Origin: an uncultured Bacteroidales bacterium
GTDB taxonomy: Bacteria; Bacteroidota; Bacteroidia; Bacteroidales; Paludibacteraceae
NCBI GenBank assembly: GCA_902799555.1
Contig: CADCBB010000009.1
Span: forward strand, 34,105-98,104
Reading direction: 5' to 3'
DNA: 64,000 nucleotides
Shown: one piece after another, positions 53,394-62,538 of the stretch
Position numbering within the stretch: the first letter of the stretch is position 1
Layout of the letters: each line of letters starts with the position of its first letter
Translations under genes and position numbers: made by a program
The notes under the pieces: model-generated
Seen by the model: the letters and a program-made list of their open reading frames with translations, nothing else
Told to the model about the DNA's origin: nothing
Databases searched by the model: none

Positions 53394-54650
53394 ATGAATA
53401 TCCTGATGAAAAAATTATCATTATTAGTCCTTGCGGCTATCAGTTTGACAAGCTGCTGGACGTCGATCTTCACGGTAGCACCGACCGTAGAGCCGGTAGC
53501 GCCGCCGAAGACCGTTTATACGACTACGGTCACGACGCCGACGCCGAAGACTACGACGGTCACTACCGTCACGGTAACGAACTACAACTCCGATCCGTGC
53601 TTCTATCTCGACCTCAATGCCGTGGCTGCGGCTTTTGCCGAGAGCCATTCGGTACGTGAGTTCGAAGAGATCCTCAACTCGAGCCGATACATGATCAATA
53701 ACTTGGATCTAAATCGCGACGGTTGGATCGACTATCTGCGTGTGATTGAGACCTCGCGCGGGTATTATCACACCTTGTTGTTACAGGCCTGTCTGGCGCC
53801 GAGCGTGTTCCAGGATGTAGCAACGTTGATCGCGGAGCGTCGGGCAGACGCGTTGTATGTAGAGGTAGTGGGTGACCGCTATCTGTACGGCTACAACTAT
53901 ATCGTTCGTCCGGTGTTCATCAAGCGTCCGCCGCTGTATGACAGTTATGGTCATCCGCGTTATACCGCTTGGGTGTCGCCGTACTACTACGGTTATTTCC
54001 CGAGTTACTACACCCAACCGAAGCCGATCTATTTGAACCACTACCAGGCGTATGTGAATACGTACATGGCCAACCATCATTACTGCCATCACTGCGACTA
54101 TCCGAACACTGTTTTCTATAGCGGTTATACGGACATGACGCAGCAGCATCGTCGTAATGACTACGGTGCAGCGCATCCGGATCAGTCGTTTGAGCAACGC
54201 GTGACGCGTACTGCTTCGGCTACGAATGGTGTGTCTGTTCGTAATGCAGGTCAGCTGCGTAACTCGGTAGCTAAGTCATCCGAGAGCACGAAGACCACGA
54301 CCACTACGTCCGGTACGAGCAGTTCTACCAGATCGACAAGTACGTCCGCTTCGTCCACTACCTCCGGTTCGGCACGTTCGACGAATACGGCGACAACCAC
54401 GAAGAAAGTGACACCGACCAATCAACCGAACACGACAACGATCAATACACGTGTTAATACAAACGGAACGACCCGCACTACCGTGAGAACCACGGATAGT
54501 ACAGGTCGTACCAGCACTTCAACACGTTCGACGAGTACTGCGCCGGCTCGTTCTTCGAGTACGCAGACACGCTCGACGGGTTCTTCGACTAGATCCTCTC
54601 AAGACACGAAGAGCGAATCCAGCCCTCGTTCGAGCCAACGCGGACGTTAG
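53394..54650 (+). CDS. Lipoprotein with Ser/Thr-rich C-terminal half
   Basis: From the Met at 53406 the N-terminus is a lipoprotein signal, KKLSLLVLAAISLTSC, with the lipobox cysteine. A folded part spans about residues 60-270 and contains DPCFYLDLNAVAAAFAESHS, NNLDLNRDGWIDYLRVIETS and Tyr/Pro-rich sequence. It is followed by about 150 residues made almost only of Ser, Thr, Arg and Gly. The N-terminal region resembles uncharacterised Bacteroidetes proteins. The last 62 nt overlap the convergent batE gene. Microrepeats of TGAATAA precede the start. Confidence 0.65.
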   Translation: MNILMKKLSLLVLAAISLTSCWTSIFTVAPTVEPVAPPKTVYTTTVTTPTPKTTTVTTVTVTNYNSDPCFYLDLNAVAAAFAESHSVREFEEILNSSRYMINNLDLNRDGWIDYLRVIETSRGYYHTLLLQACLAPSVFQDVATLIAERRADALYVEVVGDRYLYGYNYIVRPVFIKRPPLYDSYGHPRYTAWVSPYYYGYFPSYYTQPKPIYLNHYQAYVNTYMANHHYCHHCDYPNTVFYSGYTDMTQQHRRNDYGAAHPDQSFEQRVTRTASATNGVSVRNAGQLRNSVAKSSESTKTTTTTSGTSSSTRSTSTSASSTTSGSARSTNTATTTKKVTPTNQPNTTTINTRVNTNGTTRTTVRTTDSTGRTSTSTRSTSTAPARSSSTQTRSTGSSTRSSQDTKSESSPRSSQRGR

Positions 54651-55326
54651 ACCACTCACCAAGCGTCTCACGGATGGTCACTTTCGTGCCCTCGTGGATG
54701 GTGAAGAGGTCCGTCCCGGAACGGTCCGGAGACGATTTCGCATTAACGATACCCTGTGTGATGATAGCTTCATTGCGCAGGGTATCTCTTTGATGGAGCG
54801 AACCGGCGTTGAGCCCTGCGATAAGGGAGAAGAGAAGGGCTATCCAAGCGGTATGGAAAGCCGTCTTGCGGATCCATGTCTCACGACCCAAGAGGAAGAG
54901 CAGCAAACCAATTAAAGCAAGGATGAACAGACTGATGGACAGCACCCACCAGGTGTGCTCACTCAGGCAATTCCGTACGGCGCGGGTCCAGGCCAGCAGG
55001 AAAAAGTCCTGTTCCGCAATGTTATCCGTGATGCGGCTCTGGGCAAAAACCAGATTGTATTTGGCATCCTTGTAGTTCGGCTTCAAACGCAAGGCACGTT
55101 CGTAGTTGAGGATCGCTTGTGCCAATTCTCCTTGTTTATAGCGCGCGTTACCTAAGTTGTAATAGAGCACCGCATCGGGTTGCTCGTCGATCAAGGACTG
55201 ATACAGCGTGGCTGCCTCTTCGTACTTACCCTCCGCATAGGCTGTATTCGCGATATCGAAATCGCTCTGCGCAAAGGTCAAATGACAAATGACCAATAAT
55301 AAATTACAAATTATAAAGCGTCTCAT
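54589..55326 (-). CDS. batE: BatE: TPR and SH3 aerotolerance protein
   Basis: This protein has 245 residues. Its signal peptide MRRFIICNLLLVICHLTFAQ is encoded almost wholly by ATTTGT/ATTTGTC microrepeats. Two to three TPRs follow (NTAYAEGKYEEAATLYQSLI, YYNLGNARYKQGELAQAILN), then two transmembrane helices (WWVLSISLFILALIGLLLFL, TAWIALLFSLIAGL) and a C-terminal SH3-like domain (KSSPDRSGTDLFTIHEGTKV). It is the last gene of the Bat operon. Bat proteins are linked to oxygen tolerance in Bacteroides, and their mechanism is unclear. Confidence 0.85.
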   Translation of the reverse strand: MRRFIICNLLLVICHLTFAQSDFDIANTAYAEGKYEEAATLYQSLIDEQPDAVLYYNLGNARYKQGELAQAILNYERALRLKPNYKDAKYNLVFAQSRITDNIAEQDFFLLAWTRAVRNCLSEHTWWVLSISLFILALIGLLLFLLGRETWIRKTAFHTAWIALLFSLIAGLNAGSLHQRDTLRNEAIITQGIVNAKSSPDRSGTDLFTIHEGTKVTIRETLGEWSNVRVGSNEGWIRSSCLERI

Positions 55327-57176
55327 ATTTTCTGGTCTTCTAAGTTATTAATCAAATTGGTAGTCGCGGTGTAAAGGTCGTCCATCGTATGGTCGGTGGT
55401 CGGTGCATAGCGGGCGAACTCTGCCGTAGAGAGTACATCCATGACCTCTTTGATTAGCGCCTCTGATACGCCTTTCTGACGGAGGATAGAAGCGATATTC
55501 TCCTTATTCAGGTCGGCTGTCGGGATGGACAAACGATCACTGAGATAGGTCCAGGCCGCACTTTCTATCGCCGCATAGAAGGTATTCGAATCATTTGCCT
55601 TAAGAGCGGCTGAGGCTGCTTTGAGACGTTTCTGCGCGACTTTGTTTGCCCGCTTGTATTTCATTCGCGTCAAGTCGGATGCTTCCTGAATCTGCTTGCG
55701 CAGCACAATCAGCAACACGATCGCAATAATCAGCGGAATGACATACCACAACCAGATTAGGTTGTAATTTGTGATTTGTGATTTTTGATTTGTGGTTTTC
55801 GGCGCTTTCGTATCTATATAGCGTATGTCGCTGCCTAACTGCTTGATGTCCTCTTTTTGCGTGTAGCTGACTACTGAAGGCTGATCGCTGATAGCCGACG
55901 ACTCGCCTGCTCCGCGCTTCACACGGATCGTGTATTCCGGCGTGGAGAGGGTCTTGTATGCTTTGCTATCGATATCGAAATAGCTGAAGTTGACCGCAGG
56001 GATGGTATACTCGCCTGCGCTACGCGGAATGGCGAGGTACTCGATCGATTTGGTGCCGCTGACACCGGAGGTGGTGGTCTTGAAATTATTGGTCACCTTC
56101 GGATCATAGGGCTCGAATCCTTCCGGCCAGTCGATAGCCGGCGTCTTGAGCAGTTTCATATTGCCCGAACCCGAGATATCGAGTTTGATCGTCACCGCTT
56201 CGTTGGCCTGGATCTCTGTCTGCGAGATAGAGGGCGTTAAGGTGAAATGACCTACACCTCCGCTGAAGCCTGCAGGTTTGCCGGTGGGTAGGGGCGATAC
56301 ATGAATCGTAACTCCCGGGGCGGTGAGCATCTTGGTGACATTGGTGTACGAACCGAAGAAATCATCGAAGATAGACCGCGCCCTCTGCTGTACCTGCACA
56401 CGCAGCACGGCTTCGAAATTCGCCGGGTCGATCTTGATGTCGCCTGAATGCTGCGGATAGAGGATGGTGCGGTAAAGCACCGCCGTCTGATAGTTACGGC
56501 CGTTGTAATGCTCCAATTCCGTCTGTATCTCCCCTTGCTCGAGATCCTGCTTGAGGAAGCCGGTGAACTCCGGAAGTTTGGTATTATTGGTCAGCTGGGC
56601 CACATCCACGTTTGCAAAATAAAGCTTGTACGTGATCATCAAGGCCTCCTGCTCATGCACGCGGGTCTTGGAAGCAATCGTACGCACGAAGAGGTTCTCG
56701 GAAGAAGCGGCCTGAGAGGAAGCACTCTGAGTACTCTGATTATTCTGATTATTCCGAGTACTCTGAGTCGGTTGCTGCGTCTGTTGGGGCTGATCTGCCG
56801 GCAGCACCTGGATACGTACGCCGTTGGACTGAATATTCTCGCCATCTACTTTGACGGTCGCAGGGCCGATGGTGAACGTACCCTCTTTGGTCGCCATGAG
56901 CGTGTAGGTGTAGGTCTGCTCGAAGGACGAGGAGCGTTTACCGTTGACGAAGGACGTACTGCTGCTGGTACTCGTGTAAGGACCGGACAGCACATCGAAA
57001 TCCGTGAACTCGGGTGCACGCAGGTCACGACTCCGTTGATTGACGGTGTACGACAGTTGGAACGGCCGACCGGCGATCACTTGTTTCGGGGCATTCGCCC
57101 TAAAAACGACCTCATCGGCAAGCGCACTCAATGCGATGCCGATAAAGCCCAATACTATCAATAATTTATGTTTCAT
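55323..57176 (-). CDS. batD: BatD aerotolerance protein
   Basis: This protein has 617 residues from MKHKLLIVLGFIGIALSALA, the signal peptide. Several Ig-like beta domains follow (FRANAPKQVIAGRPFQLSYT, GTFTIGPATVKVDGENIQSN, HFTLTPSISQTEIQANEAVT). One transmembrane helix lies near residue 480 (LIWLWYVIPLIIAIVLLIVL), and a cytoplasmic helical tail completes it. Just before the helix, TTTGTGATT microrepeats (55757-55795) encode TNQKSQITNYNL. It overlaps batE by 4 nt and the batBC stop is 1 nt away. Confidence 0.88.
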   Translation of the reverse strand: MKHKLLIVLGFIGIALSALADEVVFRANAPKQVIAGRPFQLSYTVNQRSRDLRAPEFTDFDVLSGPYTSTSSSTSFVNGKRSSSFEQTYTYTLMATKEGTFTIGPATVKVDGENIQSNGVRIQVLPADQPQQTQQPTQSTRNNQNNQSTQSASSQAASSENLFVRTIASKTRVHEQEALMITYKLYFANVDVAQLTNNTKLPEFTGFLKQDLEQGEIQTELEHYNGRNYQTAVLYRTILYPQHSGDIKIDPANFEAVLRVQVQQRARSIFDDFFGSYTNVTKMLTAPGVTIHVSPLPTGKPAGFSGGVGHFTLTPSISQTEIQANEAVTIKLDISGSGNMKLLKTPAIDWPEGFEPYDPKVTNNFKTTTSGVSGTKSIEYLAIPRSAGEYTIPAVNFSYFDIDSKAYKTLSTPEYTIRVKRGAGESSAISDQPSVVSYTQKEDIKQLGSDIRYIDTKAPKTTNQKSQITNYNLIWLWYVIPLIIAIVLLIVLRKQIQEASDLTRMKYKRANKVAQKRLKAASAALKANDSNTFYAAIESAAWTYLSDRLSIPTADLNKENIASILRQKGVSEALIKEVMDVLSTAEFARYAPTTDHTMDDLYTATTNLINNLEDQKI

Positions 57177-57177
57177 A

Positions 57178-58896
57178 CTACCACTCCTTCTCAACTCTGC
57201 GTTTTTTACCCTGCTGACGCTGCATCTTCTCTTGCGTATCCTGTTCGTCTTGTTCCAGGGCCTGCAAGATCTGCTCCGCTGTCTCTTTATCCATTTGGTC
57301 TTCGTTCTGCTGTTGTTGCTGCTGTTGTTGCTGTTGGTCCTGCTGATCCTGTTGTTGTTCCTGTTGCTGCTGTTGGTCCTGTTGCTGTTGTTGCTGCTGA
57401 TCCTGGTTCTGGTTTAGGTTCTGTTGCTGTTGTTGCTGTTGTTGCATCATCTCCATGGCCTTGACTAAATTATATCGCGTGTCATTATCTTTCGGATTCG
57501 CGCGCAAGGACTCCATATAGGCCTGCACGGCTTTGTCGTACTGTTGCTGCGCGAAGTTGCAATTACCGATGTTATGCATCGCTTTGGAGTACCGCGTCTT
57601 GTCTTCTTTCTTGTCCAGCATCTTGGCCGCGGTCTCAAATTCCGTCTGCGCGTCCGCGTACTTGTCTTGTTTGAAGAGGGCGTCCCCTAGGTTATAATGC
57701 GCCTCGTAGCTGTCTTTATTGGTCTCCAAGGCACGACGGTAGTCCACTTCCGCTTCGGTGAAGTTCTGTCCTCTATATTCGTGATTACCTTTGCGCACAT
57801 CGCTTGCCTCTTTCTGCGCGAAAGTGCTAAGGCTGCAAAGGATCAATGTCGTCATGACGACATGACGTCGTGTCGATTCGCCAAAGATATCAAGTTTGGT
57901 GATGGCTTTGTTCTTACGGTTGAAGATAAAGAAATCGATGACGAGTAGCAGGAGTGCGATGAGCGCAAAGCTCTGGAATTGCTCGTTGTAGTCCGTGAAG
58001 ACCTGGGTCTCGATTTCTTGCGTACCGAGTTTGTCGAGTTCTTTCTGGATGGCTTTGGTGGCGGTGTTCGTGTTGTCGCAACGCACGTATATACCTCCGC
58101 CTGCTTGCGCGATCTCGCGGCACATGTCTTCGTTCAGCTTCGAAACGACCACGTTCCCTTGCCGATCTTTGATGAAGTTATTCGTGCCCGGCATCGGGAT
58201 GGGCGAACCTTCGGGTTTACCGATACCGACCACGAGAACCTGTATGCCTTCTTCCTTGGCGCGCTTGGCTACCGCTACGGCATCGTCTTCGTGGTTCTCA
58301 CCATCGGTGATGAGGATGATGGCACGGCTCGCGTCGCTCTTCTCTCCGAAACAACGGATCGAGGTATTCAAGGCTGCACCGATGGCGGTACCTTGGGTCT
58401 TGATGAGGTTCGGCTGGATGGAATTGAGGAACATCTTCGCCGATACATAGTCACAGGTGATCGGCAGTTGGATGAACGCGTCACCGGCAAAGACGACGAG
58501 TCCGACCTTGTCGTTCACCATGTTATCCATCAGCTTGGACAGCATCTGTTTGGCGCGGTCCAGACGGTTCGGCGCCACGTCCTCCGCCATCATCGAGTTG
58601 GAGATATCGAGGGCTATGATGGCTTCGATACCTTGCCGTTTCTCCGTGCGCTCGGATTGACCGAACTGCGGACGGGCCGCGGCGATGATGAGTAAGGCCA
58701 GCGCTACCAGCACGATGCTGAACTTAACGGTCGGACGTACCCTGCTGGCATTCGGCATCAAGGCTTCCATGAGCTCAGGGTCGCCAAACTCTTCCAACTG
58801 ACGGCGTTTACGGCGCGTATAGGCCCAGTAGGCTGCTACAAAAACAGGAATCGTCCCAAGCAGCCACAATATTTCTATATTTGCAAATCGAAACAT
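57178..58896 (-). CDS. batB: BatB-BatC fusion: vWA membrane protein joined to TPR protein
   Basis: This protein has 572 residues. Residues 1-335 are BatB: N-terminal helices (IEILWLLGTIPVFVAAYWAY), a vWA domain with the MIDAS ALDISNSMMAED, GTAIGAALNTS and ITDGENHEDD, and a final helix. The frame then continues through GESTRRHVVMTTLILCSLST-FAQ, which is a BatC-type signal peptide, into TPRs (AEVDYRRALETNKDSYEAHY and two more) and a Gln-rich tail (about 500-545). In related genomes these are two genes. The join lies at ATGACG microrepeats (57847-57875). An internal ATG at 57855 would still allow BatC to be made alone. Confidence 0.85.
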   Translation of the reverse strand: MFRFANIEILWLLGTIPVFVAAYWAYTRRKRRQLEEFGDPELMEALMPNASRVRPTVKFSIVLVALALLIIAAARPQFGQSERTEKRQGIEAIIALDISNSMMAEDVAPNRLDRAKQMLSKLMDNMVNDKVGLVVFAGDAFIQLPITCDYVSAKMFLNSIQPNLIKTQGTAIGAALNTSIRCFGEKSDASRAIILITDGENHEDDAVAVAKRAKEEGIQVLVVGIGKPEGSPIPMPGTNNFIKDRQGNVVVSKLNEDMCREIAQAGGGIYVRCDNTNTATKAIQKELDKLGTQEIETQVFTDYNEQFQSFALIALLLLVIDFFIFNRKNKAITKLDIFGESTRRHVVMTTLILCSLSTFAQKEASDVRKGNHEYRGQNFTEAEVDYRRALETNKDSYEAHYNLGDALFKQDKYADAQTEFETAAKMLDKKEDKTRYSKAMHNIGNCNFAQQQYDKAVQAYMESLRANPKDNDTRYNLVKAMEMMQQQQQQQQNLNQNQDQQQQQQQDQQQQQEQQQDQQDQQQQQQQQQQNEDQMDKETAEQILQALEQDEQDTQEKMQRQQGKKRRVEKEW

Positions 58897-58933
58897 AAAG
58901 TCATTTACGATTTAGTCATTTACCATTTACGAT

Positions 58934-59707
58934 TTAGATTCCTACGACGTAGTAGCCGGCGGTAGTGTAAAAATTACGCAACCAAGGGATGGACCTCAAA
59001 ATCGGTGCCACACGGCATTTATGCAGGTGGAACTTCACCTCGTAATTCGGTTGTATAAACCACAAGGTCTTACAGAGCGTGCGGTACTGCTCTTTACGCA
59101 AGATCCGCTCAAAGCGCTCGATGGAGATACCCGTCTCTTTGATCTCTAATAAAGACTCGATCGTGTTCTCGTTCTCGCCTGCCTTGCGCATCAACCATGC
59201 GTATGTTTTCGCAGGAAGCAGATGGATGTACGGCATCTTGGATAGTTTGCTTACACATATCTGCTGATGGCCGCCGAAAGGCATATGCCATGCGGGAAAA
59301 CCGAAGAAGACCACACCGCCCGGCGCCAGAAAACGCTTGAGGAATCCCATGAACTTTTCTTGGTTATGAATATGCTCGATCACGTCGCGCAGGATGATGA
59401 GGTCATACGGCTGCGGGGTGATATTATAGATATCCTCTGCAATCAGCGTCAAGCGATCCAGATGAGGATGATCCGCCATGAACACGCGTGCATTTTCGAT
59501 CTGTCCTTTGTTCAGGTCTATACCCGTGCAGGAATAGCCGCGGTCCAGGAAAGGCTTTAAGTTACCTCCTTCTCCGCAACCTATCTCCAGGACCCGGAGG
59601 CCTTCACGCATCGGGAACACCTGCTCGATATAGGGGATCACATATTTTTCGGTGGTCTGAACTTGCTCGTTGAAGTAGAGCAGTCTGTTTTTATGACGTT
59701 CTTGCAT
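58934..59707 (-). CDS. SAM-dependent methyltransferase inside the Bat operon
   Basis: This protein has 257 residues. The class I SAM fold has motif I LRVLEIGCGEGGNLKPFLDR, the acidic residue in CTGIDLNKGQI, LIILRDVIEHIHNQEKFMGF as motif IV and GGVVFFGFPAW. A C-terminal extension with YVVGI at the end resembles methyltransferases of polysaccharide or quinone-type pathways. Bat operons normally have batA next to batB, so this gene looks inserted. It is 3 nt from batA, and 37 nt of TTTACGATTTAG microrepeats separate it from batB. The substrate is unknown. Confidence 0.82.
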   Translation of the reverse strand: MQERHKNRLLYFNEQVQTTEKYVIPYIEQVFPMREGLRVLEIGCGEGGNLKPFLDRGYSCTGIDLNKGQIENARVFMADHPHLDRLTLIAEDIYNITPQPYDLIILRDVIEHIHNQEKFMGFLKRFLAPGGVVFFGFPAWHMPFGGHQQICVSKLSKMPYIHLLPAKTYAWLMRKAGENENTIESLLEIKETGISIERFERILRKEQYRTLCKTLWFIQPNYEVKFHLHKCRVAPILRSIPWLRNFYTTAGYYVVGI

Positions 59708-59710
59708 AGC

Positions 59711-60697
59711 TTAATTACTGATGGTTCGAATTATAAAATAACGTATGATCACTTCGAGGAGCAGGCAGATGAGGGCCGCGTATAAGAACGGGGCGAAGTT
59801 CTCTGTATGCTTGCTGTACTCGCGTACCCGCAGTTTGGTCTTCTCGAGTTGGTCGATCTGCTCGTAGATGCGCTTGAGGCTACCGTTGTCGGTGGCGCGG
59901 AAGTACTGTCCGCCGGTGATGGAAGCGATGTTACGCAGCGTACCTTCGTCGAACTCGGAATCCATCGTGACGTACTGCATGCCTACCGGTGTCTTCACCG
60001 GCACGCGGGTCTGACCGTAACTGCCTACGCCGACGGTATAGACACGGATGCCGAAGGTCTTGGCGATCTCGGCAGCGGTCTGCGGGTCGATATCTCCGCG
60101 GTTATTGGATCCGTCGGTGAGCAGGATGACCACTTTCGATTTGGTCTGGCTGTCTTTCATGCGGTTCACCGCATTGGCCAGGCCTAAGCCGATAGCCGTA
60201 CCGTCTTCGATCATACCGTACTCGACGGACTTGAAGAGGTTAACGAGCACCGCATGGTCGGTGGTCAGCGGGCATTGCGTGAAACTCTCACCGGCGAAGA
60301 CCACGAGACCGATCTGGTCGTTGGGACGCGCGATGACGAAGTCTGATGCTACCTGCTTAGCCGCCTCCAGACGGTTAGGCTTGAGATCCTCCGCCAGCAT
60401 CGTACCCGATATATCCAACGCCATCATGATGTCGATACCTTCGGTCGATTCCGATGACCAGCGGTTCGTTAGTTGCGGACGTGCCAGGGCGATGCTCAGG
60501 AGCGTCACGACCGCTACACGCAACGCAAACGGCACGTGGAGCAACCAGATGCGCCAACTCTTCGGCTGGGCAGCCAAGGTCGTCGTGTCCGAAATCTGCA
60601 CGCTCGCGTCGCTCTTCCATAACTCATACGCGTACCACGCGATGATAGGAATAAGGAGCAGCAGTAAAAATAAATATCCGGGATTAGCAAAAGTCAT
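59711..60697 (-). CDS. batA: BatA: vWA membrane protein
   Basis: This protein has 328 residues. N-terminal helices (YLFLLLLLIPIIAWYAYELW, VPFALRVAVVTLLSIALARP) are followed by a vWA domain with the MIDAS MMALDISGTMLAED, GTAIGLGLANAVN and LLTDGSNNRGD. A C-terminal helix is FAPFLYAALICLLLEVIIRY. It acts in the inner membrane with BatB. Gaps upstream hold GATTTTACGATTGAC microrepeats (60708-60755). Confidence 0.9.
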   Translation of the reverse strand: MTFANPGYLFLLLLLIPIIAWYAYELWKSDASVQISDTTTLAAQPKSWRIWLLHVPFALRVAVVTLLSIALARPQLTNRWSSESTEGIDIMMALDISGTMLAEDLKPNRLEAAKQVASDFVIARPNDQIGLVVFAGESFTQCPLTTDHAVLVNLFKSVEYGMIEDGTAIGLGLANAVNRMKDSQTKSKVVILLTDGSNNRGDIDPQTAAEIAKTFGIRVYTVGVGSYGQTRVPVKTPVGMQYVTMDSEFDEGTLRNIASITGGQYFRATDNGSLKRIYEQIDQLEKTKLRVREYSKHTENFAPFLYAALICLLLEVIIRYFIIRTISN

Positions 60698-60748
60698 ACT
60701 AATTGACGATTTTACGATTGACGATTTTACGATTGACGATTTTACGAT

Positions 60749-61645
60749 TTATTGGACGATTGACTGATTGATTGGTTCATTTGGCAATTTGGTCTCATTG
60801 ACAAAATCGTACGCTGTGGTCAGCGCCATCTCGTTCTCATCCGGCGTCGTGGTCCATTTGGCGAACTTGACGAGATCGGCGAGTTGGAGCATCTTACTGA
60901 GTTTAGCGAACAACTCTTTGTCGATCAGCGGCTTCATCGCGCGGAGCGTCTCATCGGAGGTCTTCTCCGTACTCTGCACGTCAAAACGGCGACCGATATA
61001 TTCGCGCACTACATCCGTCAGTTCGGTATGGTACTCTTTGGTCTTACCGTCCTTCCAGATCTTCGCCTCTTTGATGGCGTCGAGTTTCTCCAACGCCACC
61101 TCATCGGCAGGACGTAGCAACTCCGGTTCGATGGGCTCTTCTTCCTGTTTGCGGTACGTGTCGTACTTGCGCCAGAGGCGGAAAGCCAGGTCGATCAAGA
61201 GGAACAAGCCCAGCACGATCAGGATCCAACGGATGATGCCCCACCAATAGATCGGAGCACGTTCGATATCTTTGATATCGGTGATGGCATTGGAGCTGTC
61301 CACCTCGAAGGGTTGAATGACGTTGAGCGCCATCGGATCGGTCCAGAACGTATCTTCTCCGCGCGTTACATAAAGCGGCTCGATGGCGAAGAGGCTGTCT
61401 TTGAAGGAGGTCAGCATCAGGTCCTGCTGCATCTGAATGCGGCCGTCGGGTAGGGTAGTCGTATCGATCTTGCCCTGCTCGACTATCTCGATGCCGTCTT
61501 GCAGCTGATCGCCGAAGACAGGCATCGTCACCTGCTCGGTCGCGTCATGCGTCACGCTCAGGTGCATCGCCGTCTGGTCGCCCAGCATCAGCATCGTCGA
61601 GTCAATGCTCGCGGAAACTACTATCGCTAATAATAAATTGATCAT
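60749..61645 (-). CDS. Membrane protein of the Bat operon
   Basis: This protein has 298 residues. It has a signal peptide or short N-terminus (INLLLAIVVSASIDS), an extracytoplasmic beta domain, one transmembrane helix at about 135-160 (WWGIIRWILIVLGLFLLIDL) and a cytoplasmic helical region (DEVALEKLDAIKEAKIWKDG, KTKEYHTELTDVVREYIGRR). This layout fits the DUF4381-type gene found between DUF58 and batA in Bacteroidetes. The start overlaps the DUF58 stop by 4 nt. Confidence 0.75.
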   Translation of the reverse strand: MINLLLAIVVSASIDSTMLMLGDQTAMHLSVTHDATEQVTMPVFGDQLQDGIEIVEQGKIDTTTLPDGRIQMQQDLMLTSFKDSLFAIEPLYVTRGEDTFWTDPMALNVIQPFEVDSSNAITDIKDIERAPIYWWGIIRWILIVLGLFLLIDLAFRLWRKYDTYRKQEEEPIEPELLRPADEVALEKLDAIKEAKIWKDGKTKEYHTELTDVVREYIGRRFDVQSTEKTSDETLRAMKPLIDKELFAKLSKMLQLADLVKFAKWTTTPDENEMALTTAYDFVNETKLPNEPINQSIVQ

Positions 61646-62529
61646 TGTTTGAATAAACGCATTAATGCTTTGACGTAATCTTCGTCCGTGCGAACAGACA
61701 CATTATTCATTCCGGTCTTCGTATAGACGTTCTCCAATGCTTCTTGTTGGTCGCGCCAAGCCTTGGCATAGGCGGCTCGCACGCTCTCCAGCGAGGTATC
61801 AGCCCATACGCGGGCTCCTGTCTCGGGGTCACGCAACTTGACGAGCCCGACATTCGGCATCTCGGCATCGCGACGATCATAGATCTGAATGGCACTCAGG
61901 TCATGCTTGCGACTCGCGATGACGATAGGCGGTACCTCGCCTTTTTTCTCGGATGTCGCGCTGAACGTGCCGTCCATCATATCCGAGATCAGGAAGGCGG
62001 TACAACGTCTCTTCTGCGCATTGGTCAGGTACTGCAGCGCCGCGTTGATATTCGTGCCGGTATGCTCGGGCTCGAAGGTCAGCAGCTCGCGGATGATATG
62101 CAGCACATGGCTCTTACCTTTCTTGGGCGGGATGAATTTCTCCACTTGGTCGCTAAAGAAGATCACACCGACCTTGTCGTTGTTCTCGATCGTGGAGAAA
62201 GCGAGAGTGGCGGCTACTTCGGCCATCGTGTCACGTTTCATCTGGCTCACCGTACCAAAATTACGGCTACCGCTGACATCGATGAGCAACATCACCGTTA
62301 ACTCGCGTTCCTCTTCATAGACCTTGATGTACGGCCGGTTCATACGCGCTGTGACGTTCCAGTCGATGGACCGTACGTCATCGCCAGGCTGGTACTCACG
62401 CACCTCGCTGAACGCCATACCACGCCCCTTGAACTGGCTGTGGTACTCGCCCGCGAAGATGTTGCGACTCAAGCCATGCGTCTTGATCTCGATCTTCCTT
62501 ACCCGTTGTAATAACTCTTCACTTGTCAT
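61642..62529 (-). CDS. DUF58 domain protein
   Basis: This protein has 295 residues. The DUF58 hallmark lies at about residues 35-75 (GRGMAFSEVREYQPGDDVRS, IDWNVTARMNRPYIKVYEEE). A vWA-like fold follows (VMLLIDVSGSRNFG with a DxSxS-like site, AFLISDMMD). Proteins of this type pair with MoxR ATPases and are thought to act with them in assembly or metal loading of vWA proteins. It lies between moxR (177 nt upstream, separated by the repeat-hairpin array) and the operon membrane protein. Confidence 0.9.
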   Translation of the reverse strand: MTSEELLQRVRKIEIKTHGLSRNIFAGEYHSQFKGRGMAFSEVREYQPGDDVRSIDWNVTARMNRPYIKVYEEERELTVMLLIDVSGSRNFGTVSQMKRDTMAEVAATLAFSTIENNDKVGVIFFSDQVEKFIPPKKGKSHVLHIIRELLTFEPEHTGTNINAALQYLTNAQKRRCTAFLISDMMDGTFSATSEKKGEVPPIVIASRKHDLSAIQIYDRRDAEMPNVGLVKLRDPETGARVWADTSLESVRAAYAKAWRDQQEALENVYTKTGMNNVSVRTDEDYVKALMRLFKQ

Positions 62530-62538
62530 AAAATCTAA

